A stretch of DNA of 15,559 bases from Clostridiales bacterium (GTDB lineage: Bacteria; Bacillota; Clostridia; Saccharofermentanales; Saccharofermentanaceae), in contig JAFGGR010000027.1 of the NCBI GenBank assembly GCA_016930475.1, positions 1 through 15,559 on the forward strand. Reading direction: 5' to 3'. A model generated the notes under the pieces. It was not told where the DNA came from. It made no database searches and was given only the letters and a program-made list of their open reading frames with translations. Below, in pieces: positions 1 through 5,570 of this stretch. The translations under genes were made by a program, and so were the position numbers. The first letter of the stretch is position 1, and each line of letters starts with the position of its first letter.

Positions 1-113
1 ACCGGAACGTGGGACAGAGAAGTCGCGACTCCGGTCATACCGGGAATTTGCTTGATCTGATGAAGCGTTACACTGTCGTCACCGTTTGGGAACCATCGAA
101 AAATCATCTTCAT
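1..113 (-). CDS. uxuA: Mannonate dehydratase, N-terminal fragment (runs off the left edge)
   Basis: The minus strand from the ATG at 113 reads MKMIFRWFPNGDDSVTLHQI and continues KQIPGMTGVATSLSHVP to the window edge with no stop. This matches the start of Bacillota mannonate dehydratases, whose N-terminus typically reads MxMxFRWFGxxDxVxLxxIRQIPGMxGIVxALxxxPxG. The enzyme dehydrates D-mannonate to 2-keto-3-deoxy-gluconate in cytoplasmic glucuronate catabolism. Only about 37 codons are present, so the catalytic centre cannot be inspected. An upstream GAGG about 10 nt before the ATG and a near-consensus promoter support the start. The enzyme fits the neighbouring alpha-glucuronidase locus, because released glucuronate flows through fructuronate and mannonate. 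The identification rests on N-terminal similarity from memory. Confidence 0.82.
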   Translation of the reverse strand, partial: MKMIFRWFPNGDDSVTLHQIKQIPGMTGVATSLSHVP

Positions 114-155
114 AATTTATCAGCCTCGTACGTGGCATAATTTCGTTGTATGAAA

Positions 156-167
156 CTAGTATACTAG
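156..167. promoter_or_regulatory. Palindromic operator over the uxuA -10 box
   Basis: CTAGTATACTAG is a perfect 12-bp palindrome that covers the -10 hexamer of the uxuA promoter. A further ACAACTAG follows, so CTAG recurs at 156, 164 and 172 with an 8-bp period. The sequence resembles operators of GntR-family (FadR-subfamily) sugar-acid regulators such as CTTGTATACAAG. A close relative lies in the leader of the transporter operon at 3245-3256. The regulator is not encoded in this window. Confidence 0.6.
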
Positions 168-186
168 ACAACTAGAATAGCGTCAA
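158..186 (-). promoter_or_regulatory. Sigma-A-type promoter for uxuA
   Basis: On the minus strand, -35 TTGACG (186-181) is separated by exactly 17 nt from -10 TATACT (163-158). Transcription should start near 151, giving a leader of about 38 nt before the uxuA ATG at 113. The -10 box lies inside a perfect palindrome (156-167), so a bound repressor would block polymerase. Confidence 0.72.
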
Positions 187-224
187 GGACAGGATTTCGG
201 TCATTTGAAAAATTCTCGCAGGGA

Positions 225-587
225 TCATTTTTCGGGGGCCTTCAGGCGATTTACATGCAAACGGTTGATGATCAGGGGGATCAAGGCGGTAAAACCGAGC
301 GTGTAAAGTGCCTGCCAAGCGGACTGGATCAATATATACAAATCGTCATAAGGAGGATCCAGGGCTTTCATCGGAAGGTAATTTGCGGCAAAACGTGCGA
401 CCGCGTAACAGACAATACCGATGACGACGATTTTAGTGCTTTTCGTGAGGATCTCTTTCGGGATCGTTTTCGATTCTTCGTTTTTGTCGAGTCTTTTCAG
501 GGCAAGCCGCAAGCCGATGAAGATCAGCACTGCGGCCGCGGCAGTCGCGGCGAACCGGATAATATAGAGGGCGAGTTCGGGATTCAT
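225..587 (-). CDS. Small membrane protein, function unknown (120 aa)
   Basis: I do not recognise this protein. It has three hydrophobic segments, at about residues 7-26, 51-69 and 84-106. They are separated by a lysine-rich cytoplasmic-looking loop (about 30-50) and a short acidic, proline-containing loop (about 70-82). It ends in a short basic tail. Its ATG overlaps the stop codon of the YesL-family gene by four bases (ATGA), and a strong GGAGGTGA sits five bases before the ATG, so the two genes are translationally coupled. It may be a partner of the YesL-like protein. No terminator is obvious downstream, so transcription could continue into uxuA, although uxuA also has its own promoter. Confidence 0.72.
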   Translation of the reverse strand: MNPELALYIIRFAATAAAAVLIFIGLRLALKRLDKNEESKTIPKEILTKSTKIVVIGIVCYAVARFAANYLPMKALDPPYDDLYILIQSAWQALYTLGFTALIPLIINRLHVNRLKAPEK

Positions 588-1270
588 GGTGTCACCTCCG
601 CATCATCATCCGTGTCGGAGTCGGGTCCATCCGTTGAAGAGGACGCGCTTTCGTTGCCGGAGGCTTGAAGCACTTGGTCGAAATCCTTTTCGATCCATTT
701 CGAGCACAGGAACGCGCAGGTCACGGGGACCAGAAGGACCGCCGGAAGAAATACGATCATCAACGCGCCGCTGATGATCGCGAGCAAAAGCATGCCCACG
801 GCGTGGATCGGGTGCGAGGAGCAGAAAAAGAAGCTGTGCTTGATCGTATTTCGGATCGTATTCGAAAACCTCGACAGATACGCGAAAACAAAAGGCAGCG
901 TAAAGACGATCGGGAGGATCAACGCGTACGCGACCTGTTCGTAGAATGCCGGAAGTTTCACGTTGCCGATACCGTTTCTCGCGGCATAGATGTCGAATGC
1001 GAGAAAAGCACCGTAGACCAAGTAGATCAACGTGATCAGGATGCCCTGACGAAGGTTTTGTTTCAAAGAACGCATGAAATCCGGGCGCGGGGTCTGGGAA
1101 TCGCGGTAAAAGCGCCGATATGTCGCGTGGTAGAGCGCGGCGGTCGACGCGCCGATGGTTATGACCGGTAAAGAGAACACGAGCCACAGCAAACTGAGAA
1201 TAATCAAATCGCCGAGCTTATCGCCCAACGCGTAGAGTTTGCTCTGGGTCACCTTATCGTAAACGGACAT
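584..1270 (-). CDS. YesL/DUF624-family membrane protein (228 aa)
   Basis: The N-terminal segment (about residues 17-50), with LLWLVFSLPVITIGASTAAL followed by YHATYRRFYR, is the hallmark of the DUF624/YesL family. Hydrophobic segments lie at about 20-40, 76-93, 111-131 and 156-187, giving a four- or five-helix membrane protein. In Bacillota, genes of this family commonly sit beside LplB/LplC-type oligosaccharide transporters, but their biochemical role is not established. The last 25 residues (about 204-228) are an unusual Ser/Asp-rich acidic tail that I do not associate with the family. The gene is the first of a two-gene operon with the 120-aa membrane protein and is divergent from the esterase gene. 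The family call is firm and the function is unknown. Confidence 0.85.
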   Translation of the reverse strand: MSVYDKVTQSKLYALGDKLGDLIILSLLWLVFSLPVITIGASTAALYHATYRRFYRDSQTPRPDFMRSLKQNLRQGILITLIYLVYGAFLAFDIYAARNGIGNVKLPAFYEQVAYALILPIVFTLPFVFAYLSRFSNTIRNTIKHSFFFCSSHPIHAVGMLLLAIISGALMIVFLPAVLLVPVTCAFLCSKWIEKDFDQVLQASGNESASSSTDGPDSDTDDDAEVTP

Positions 1271-1311
1271 CTTTTTACCCCGGAAACAGACGAAATAACT
1301 TGTACCGGCTC

Positions 1312-1340
1312 AGTATAGACTCTCGTTTATTGGGAGTCAA
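1312..1340 (-). promoter_or_regulatory. Promoter for the YesL-family operon
   Basis: On the minus strand, TTGACT (1340-1335) and TATACT (1317-1312) are separated by exactly 17 nt. The leader before the ATG at 1270 is about 35 nt. The promoter is divergent from the esterase promoter; the two -10 boxes are about 63 bp apart, so one regulator could control both. Confidence 0.7.
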
Positions 1341-1376
1341 CTCGAAGGTTTTTCGCTCAACGAAGAGTATCGGCTG

Positions 1377-1385
1377 TGCTATAAT
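1377..1385 (+). promoter_or_regulatory. Extended -10 promoter for the esterase gene
   Basis: TGCTATAAT is a consensus extended -10 element (TGnTATAAT). The -35 at about 1357-1362 (TCAACG) is poor, as is usual for extended -10 promoters. Transcription would begin near 1392, about 48 nt before the ATG at 1440. Confidence 0.6.
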
Positions 1386-1439
1386 CATCTCAAAATATGC
1401 CCTTCGTCAGACAAATATTCGGACGGGAAAGAGAAAAGC

Positions 1440-2984
1440 ATGAACGGTATCACCCGACTTTCAGGAATCTTTGGCAACGGCATGGTCCTTCAACGCGATG
1501 CGTGGAATACGATAACGGGCACGGATGAGCGCGCGGAGCGCGTAACGGCGGAACTCCGGGGGAACACCTATTCGGCGGATACCGAGAACGGCCGGTTTTC
1601 GATCCGGATCCCTCCGCAGGGCGCAGCGGTGAACATTACCGTGATCGTCACCGGGACCGAACGGATCATATTGGAGAACGTTTGCTTCGGAGACGTTTTC
1701 ATGTTGAGCGGGCAGTCGAATATGGAACTGCCGATGACGAGAGTCGCGGATCTGGCCCGGGAAGATATCGATCAGGCAAACAATCCATTGATCCGGCAAT
1801 TTCGGCTGACGCCGCAGTATGTTTTCGGAGATGGAAGTGAGTCTCAACTGACGGATGCCCCGTGGACCGGGGCGGTCCCGGGTGAGATTTTGGAAATGAG
1901 CGCCGCCGGGTATTTTTTCGCGCGAAGGATCTTCGAGAAGATCAATGTCCCGATCGGACTTGTTCTCAACGCCCAGGGCGGGTCGTCCGTGGAAGCGTGG
2001 ATGCCGATGAACGTGCTCGACAAATTCGGAGATTTTCACGGTCCGATCCAACCGTTTCTCCGGGACGGCTCGCTGGATGAATTTCTGGCGGATCGTCAAC
2101 GCCGAGTCGATGCGTGGTATGCCGGGCTGGTTACGGAGGGGATCGCAGTGCGTTCAAGGGAGATCCCGGAGGACGCAAACCCCGTGACTTTACCGGGTCT
2201 CTTTCCGGCCGATTCGGAGAAGTTCTGCGGCAGTGTCTGGTTTTATAAGGATTTCACTCTCGAAAAGGATCCGGGCGAGCAGGGATTTTTGTACCTCGGC
2301 GAACTGGTCGACTCGGATACGACGTACATCAACGGAGTGCTCGTCGGGGAGACGGGTTATCGGTATCCTCCGAGAAAATATGATTTTGACGCGTCGGTCC
2401 TGAAGAAAGGACGAAATCGGATCGCGGTCCGTCTGGTGATCGAGTACGGAAAGGGCGGGTTTATCCCCGAGCACCCCTATTATGTAGATTCCGGAGTCGA
2501 GCGGGTCGAGTTGAGCGGGCAGTGGTTTTATCGCAAGGAAAATGAAGCCCGTGTCCAAGGTGTGGAAGGATTTCTCGCCCAGAAACTGCCGACGGGCCTT
2601 TTTCGCGCGGCGATCCTTCCGCTACGGGGCTTTTCGATGAAGGGTGTCCTGTGGTATCAGGGAGAAAGTAATACCGGCAATCCGGAGCGCTATGATGACA
2701 AATTCGCGGCGATGATGGAGGCCTGGAGGACTGAGCTCGATGCCGAGTTACCGGTCATCTGCGTTGAACTGGCCGATTATATCGATCCGATCAACGGCCC
2801 CGATCAGGGTTGGGCGGCCATTCAGCAACTTCAGCGCGCCGCCCCGGAAAAGACGCGCCGATGCGCTGTCGTATCCGCCAAAGACCTCGGGGCTCCGTTC
2901 GAACTGCACCCCCAGAACAAGAAAGACCTCGGCGAGAGATTGGCGGCCAAGGCATCCGACCTCTTCTACGGTCTTCCCGTCTGA
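1440..2984 (+). CDS. SASA-domain carbohydrate acetylesterase (sialate O-acetylesterase-like), cytoplasmic (514 aa)
   Basis: This SGNH-type esterase of the SASA family removes O-acetyl groups from sugars. The catalytic Ser block GQSNM is at 91-95 (Ser93). The second family block WYQGESN is at 405-411, and the Asp/His block is at 482-490 (DLGAPFELH, then PQNKKDLGERL). Residues about 240-350 form a beta-rich, GH2-like sugar-binding insert (FYLKDF-like start, then INGVLVGETG), as is usual in this family. The N-terminus starts directly with the family motif LSGIFGNGMVLQRD and has no signal peptide, so the enzyme should act inside the cell. Context with a GH115 and an oligosaccharide importer suggests acetylated xylo-oligosaccharides rather than sialic acid as substrate; that is inference. 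It is a single-gene transcription unit with a promoter at 1377-1385 and a strong terminator at 3027. Confidence 0.88.
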   Translation: MNGITRLSGIFGNGMVLQRDAWNTITGTDERAERVTAELRGNTYSADTENGRFSIRIPPQGAAVNITVIVTGTERIILENVCFGDVFMLSGQSNMELPMTRVADLAREDIDQANNPLIRQFRLTPQYVFGDGSESQLTDAPWTGAVPGEILEMSAAGYFFARRIFEKINVPIGLVLNAQGGSSVEAWMPMNVLDKFGDFHGPIQPFLRDGSLDEFLADRQRRVDAWYAGLVTEGIAVRSREIPEDANPVTLPGLFPADSEKFCGSVWFYKDFTLEKDPGEQGFLYLGELVDSDTTYINGVLVGETGYRYPPRKYDFDASVLKKGRNRIAVRLVIEYGKGGFIPEHPYYVDSGVERVELSGQWFYRKENEARVQGVEGFLAQKLPTGLFRAAILPLRGFSMKGVLWYQGESNTGNPERYDDKFAAMMEAWRTELDAELPVICVELADYIDPINGPDQGWAAIQQLQRAAPEKTRRCAVVSAKDLGAPFELHPQNKKDLGERLAAKASDLFYGLPV

Positions 2985-3026
2985 GAGATCGTCGATCGAG
3001 CAGCCCGATACCGTTGTGATCATGAG

Positions 3027-3060
3027 AAGCTCCGGAGCGATTACTCCGGAGTTTCTTTTT
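3027..3060 (+). terminator. Rho-independent terminator of the esterase gene
   Basis: An 11-bp stem (AAGCTCCGGAG pairing with CTCCGGAGTTT, one G-T pair) with loop CGATTA is followed by a T-rich tail ending in TTTTT. It lies 42 bp after the esterase stop and separates that gene from the transporter operon. Confidence 0.85.
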
Positions 3061-3137
3061 CGCTGACAAGTCCAGTTGTCAAGAAAGGTTAATCGTTTCG
3101 CGTTTTTCGCAACAGATTCAAGGAAATCGACAGTCCG

Positions 3138-3157
3138 AAAAAAAGAACGTTTTTTTT
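3138..3157. repeat. A7/T8 inverted repeat upstream of the transporter promoter
   Basis: A run of seven A and a run of eight T flank GAACG. The element lies about 45-60 bp upstream of the -35 box at 3201. It may act as bent DNA or a distal UP-like element. A hairpin made only of A-T pairs is a poor terminator. Confidence 0.3.
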
Positions 3158-3200
3158 GTGCAAAGTGCCAACAGAACGAATGAAAACAGAACCTTTGGCA

Positions 3201-3229
3201 TTGACACGGTACAAAAGAGATGATAATCT
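3201..3229 (+). promoter_or_regulatory. Promoter of the aldouronate transporter-GH115 operon
   Basis: A perfect -35 TTGACA (3201-3206) is followed after 17 nt by TAATCT (3224-3229). An overlapping GATAAT at 3222 would give a 15-nt spacer. Transcription should start near 3236, leaving a leader of about 90 nt that contains a palindromic operator (3245-3261) and a hairpin (3269-3302). Confidence 0.72.
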
Positions 3230-3244
3230 GTGCGTATCAGTCAA

Positions 3245-3261
3245 CTAGCATACAAGTATGC
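3245..3261. promoter_or_regulatory. Palindromic operator just downstream of the transporter promoter
   Basis: CTAGCATACAAG (3245-3256) differs at two of twelve positions from the uxuA operator CTAGTATACTAG, and the preceding AA is also shared. The adjoining GCATAC-AA-GTATGC (3248-3261) is an inverted repeat with 6-bp arms. The stretch ACTAGCATACAAGTAT resembles the Bacillus GntR operator type (ACTTGTATACAAGTAT, from memory). At about +9 to +25 it is well placed for repression. Confidence 0.55.
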
Positions 3262-3268
3262 GATAACG

Positions 3269-3302
3269 ATTCCGAGAGACTCGACTATCTCTATTTCGGA
3301 AT
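3269..3302 (+). other. Imperfect hairpin in the transporter leader
   Basis: ATTCCGA (3269-3275) pairs with TCGGAAT (3296-3302), and inner GAGA pairs with TCTC across a small bulge. It lies 25 nt before the ATG at 3328. There is no T tract, so it is not a terminator. It may stabilise the mRNA or tune translation of the first permease, whose own ribosome binding site is weak. Confidence 0.35.
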
Positions 3303-3327
3303 TGAATAACGGACAAGCGAGAGCGAC

Positions 3328-4386
3328 ATGAGTACACAAGAGAATCGAATCGAGCCCGTCGAACCCATTGAGATCGTAGAGATGCTGCCCGGCGGACAAC
3401 GGTCCGGGAAAAGGCGACGCAAGACTGCGTTTGAACGACACGTGGGCAGATACGGACAGCTCTATTTGATGTTGTTGATCCCGATCGTCTATTACATAAT
3501 ATTTCGTTACATGCCGATGGCCGGTAATATTATCGCATTTCGCAAGTTCAGCGCAGGCGGCAGTATTTTCGGAGATCAGTGGAAAGGTCTTTATTATTTC
3601 GAAACCTTCATCTTCGGACCGTCCGGATGGAAGGGCTTTGAGAAGTTTCTCACGTACTTGGGGATCTCCGGTTTTTGGAGAGCTTTCAGAAACACCCTGA
3701 CACTCAATTTTTCATATCTCATAATCCGTTTTCCGTTGACGCTGGTTTTCGCGCTTTTGCTCAATGAGGTCCGGAATCTTCGCTGGAAGAAATTTGTTCA
3801 GACAGTATCCTATCTTCCGCACTTTATCGCGGTCGTTATCGTCGCCGGTATGGTCAAGGAAGTCTTATCCACGAGCGGACCGATCAACGGATTTATCAAA
3901 TCCATTGGAATGGAGGCGATCCCCTTCATCTCCGAAAAGGACTGGTTTGTAACGATTTTTGTAACCTCAGGACTCTGGCAAAGTCTCGGTTGGGGCACGA
4001 TCCTTTATCTCGCATCGATCTCTCACATCAATCCCAATCTTTATGAAGCGGCGGAAGTCGACGGAGCGACCCATTTTCAACGGGTACTTCACATTACGAT
4101 CCCGAGCATCCTTCCGACCATTACAACACTTCTGATTCTGGACATCGGCGGTCTGGTCGGTTCCGGAATGGCCTTCGAGAAGGTTTTCCTGCTCTATACT
4201 TCCGCAACGTATGAAACATCGGACATCATATCCACTTATGTTTATCGAATGGGTATCGGGCCGGATTCCCGCGGTCAGTTCAGTAACGCGACCGCGATCG
4301 GCTTATTTGAAGGCGTTATCAACATGACTTTATTAACGATCGCCAATTTCTCCTCCAAGAAAATCACAGGGAGCTCACTATGGTAA
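3328..4386 (+). CDS. LplB-like oligosaccharide (aldouronate) ABC permease (352 aa)
   Basis: This is the first membrane subunit of a CUT1-type sugar importer. After a basic cytoplasmic N-terminus of about 42 residues (RKTAFERHVGRYGQLYLML), it shows about six membrane segments. The permease coupling loop (EAA motif), EAAEVDGATHFQRVLHITIP, begins at about residue 240. The segment YMPMAGNIIAFRKF after the first helix and the ending FSSKKITGSSLW are typical of the LplB family that serves aldouronate and other acidic oligosaccharides. The ribosome binding site is weak (AGCGAGAG), and no better start is present. Its last 7 bp overlap the second permease gene. The substrate is inferred from the co-transcribed GH115. 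Confidence 0.9.
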   Translation: MSTQENRIEPVEPIEIVEMLPGGQRSGKRRRKTAFERHVGRYGQLYLMLLIPIVYYIIFRYMPMAGNIIAFRKFSAGGSIFGDQWKGLYYFETFIFGPSGWKGFEKFLTYLGISGFWRAFRNTLTLNFSYLIIRFPLTLVFALLLNEVRNLRWKKFVQTVSYLPHFIAVVIVAGMVKEVLSTSGPINGFIKSIGMEAIPFISEKDWFVTIFVTSGLWQSLGWGTILYLASISHINPNLYEAAEVDGATHFQRVLHITIPSILPTITTLLILDIGGLVGSGMAFEKVFLLYTSATYETSDIISTYVYRMGIGPDSRGQFSNATAIGLFEGVINMTLLTIANFSSKKITGSSLW

Positions 4387-5444
4387 ACTCTGACGACAAC
4401 AAGAAGAAAACAACGGATGCCGAGGACATCATCGAGGCGGCGCGCAGAACACATGATTCCGCGAGCAAGGACGCGTCTTTGCATTACCGCGATCAGTTTA
4501 CGAGTAAGGCAATCATTAAGCGTGACAGTGATGTAAAGATCAAGACCGCCGACGAGTTGGTCATTCGTGTATCATCCATGAAGGAATCCAAGGGATATCG
4601 CCTTTTTACAATAATCAACGTGATCATCATGCTGTTTATCTCGGCGGTTACCCTATATCCATTCCTATATCTCGTCGCACAGTCCTTTTCTTCGCATACC
4701 GCGATCGCGAAGGGCCTCGTGACCATTATTCCCGTTGAGCCGAACATCAAGACCTATACGGATGTTTTGACTCAAGGCGTTTTCCTCAATTCATACAAGA
4801 ACACGATCATCTACACGATCATCGGGACCGCGTCGTCGATTTTCCTGAGTGCGTTCCTTGCGTATCCGCTTTCGAAGCCGCATCTCAAGTTCAATAAGTT
4901 CCTGACGCCTTTTGTTATTTTCACCATGTATTTTTACGGCGGCCTGATTCCGAACTACGTTCTGATGACCCGTATCGGGCTTTATGACAAATGGCCCGCG
5001 TTTATCATTCCCGGATTGATCAGCACCTATTATGTCCTGTTGATGAAGGCTTTCTTTGCCAATTCTCCGCACGAACTGGAGGAAGCCGGGGAGTTGGACG
5101 GACTTTCTCAGATCGGGGTGTTCTTCCGGGTCGTGTTGCCGCTGTCGAAGCCGATCATCGCGACGATGACGCTTTTCTATGCCGTATCTTACTGGAACAA
5201 CTGGTTCAATGCGTTTCTTTATCTTCCCACCAAAGAGAAATGGCCCGTGGCCTATTATTTAAAGACTTTGATCGCTGGATCCTTTTCGACGAATGATCCC
5301 GGTGCGACCGCGGATAAAGCATACCTGAGTGCCAACATCCGATCGTGCGCGATGGTGCTCATGGCTCTCCCGATCATTTGTATGTACCCGATCGTACAAA
5401 GGTATTACGTTCAGGGAATGATGCTCGGCAGTGTAAAGGAGTAA
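4380..5444 (+). CDS. LplC/YtcP-like oligosaccharide ABC permease (354 aa)
   Basis: This is the second membrane subunit of the importer (MalG/LplC branch). Membrane segments start at about residue 75. The coupling loop (EAA motif) is at about 234-253 (EEAGELDGLSQIGVFFRVVLP). The C-terminus PIVQRYYVQGMMLGSVKE is diagnostic of the family. The ATG overlaps the upstream gene by 7 bp and has AGGGAG (4368-4373) at a 6-nt distance, so this start is well supported. It gives a charged cytoplasmic N-terminal extension of about 65 residues, longer than the usual 15-25. A later Met at residue 67 would give the usual size but lacks comparable support. No ATPase gene is present; such importers often use a shared MsmX-type ATPase encoded elsewhere. 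Confidence 0.9.
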   Translation: MVNSDDNKKKTTDAEDIIEAARRTHDSASKDASLHYRDQFTSKAIIKRDSDVKIKTADELVIRVSSMKESKGYRLFTIINVIIMLFISAVTLYPFLYLVAQSFSSHTAIAKGLVTIIPVEPNIKTYTDVLTQGVFLNSYKNTIIYTIIGTASSIFLSAFLAYPLSKPHLKFNKFLTPFVIFTMYFYGGLIPNYVLMTRIGLYDKWPAFIIPGLISTYYVLLMKAFFANSPHELEEAGELDGLSQIGVFFRVVLPLSKPIIATMTLFYAVSYWNNWFNAFLYLPTKEKWPVAYYLKTLIAGSFSTNDPGATADKAYLSANIRSCAMVLMALPIICMYPIVQRYYVQGMMLGSVKE

Positions 5445-5462
5445 GCGAAAGTATCGGACGGA

Positions 5463-5481
5463 GCCGGGCGGGGGTCCCGGC
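5463..5481 (+). other. Intercistronic hairpin between permease and binding-protein genes
   Basis: GCCGGG (5463-5468) pairs with CCCGGC (5476-5481) around a 7-nt loop, and no real T tract follows. A second short palindrome, CACGGTTCCGTG, lies at 5500-5511. Such elements between permease and binding-protein genes usually act as mRNA processing or stability points that let the binding protein reach a higher level. That role is inferred. Confidence 0.45.
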
Positions 5482-5557
5482 AGGTTATTTATGAATGCTC
5501 ACGGTTCCGTGTCGCAAAGAATACGGACCGGTGCAGATAGAGAAGAAAGAGCAAAAC

Positions 5558-5564
5558 AGGAGGT
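5558..5564 (+). promoter_or_regulatory. Ribosome binding site that sets the binding-protein start
   Basis: AGGAGGT lies 6 nt before the ATG at 5571 but directly abuts an earlier in-frame ATG at 5565. The spacing therefore favours 5571 as the start, giving MLKKLLCVLLAA as the N-terminus. Confidence 0.8.
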
Positions 5565-5570
5565 ATGATT

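Noticed and set aside
3065..3080. GACAA-TTGTC inverted repeat just after the esterase terminator
   Set aside because: Five- to six-bp arms with a 6-nt loop, far from the promoter, are likely chance; no second copy was seen.
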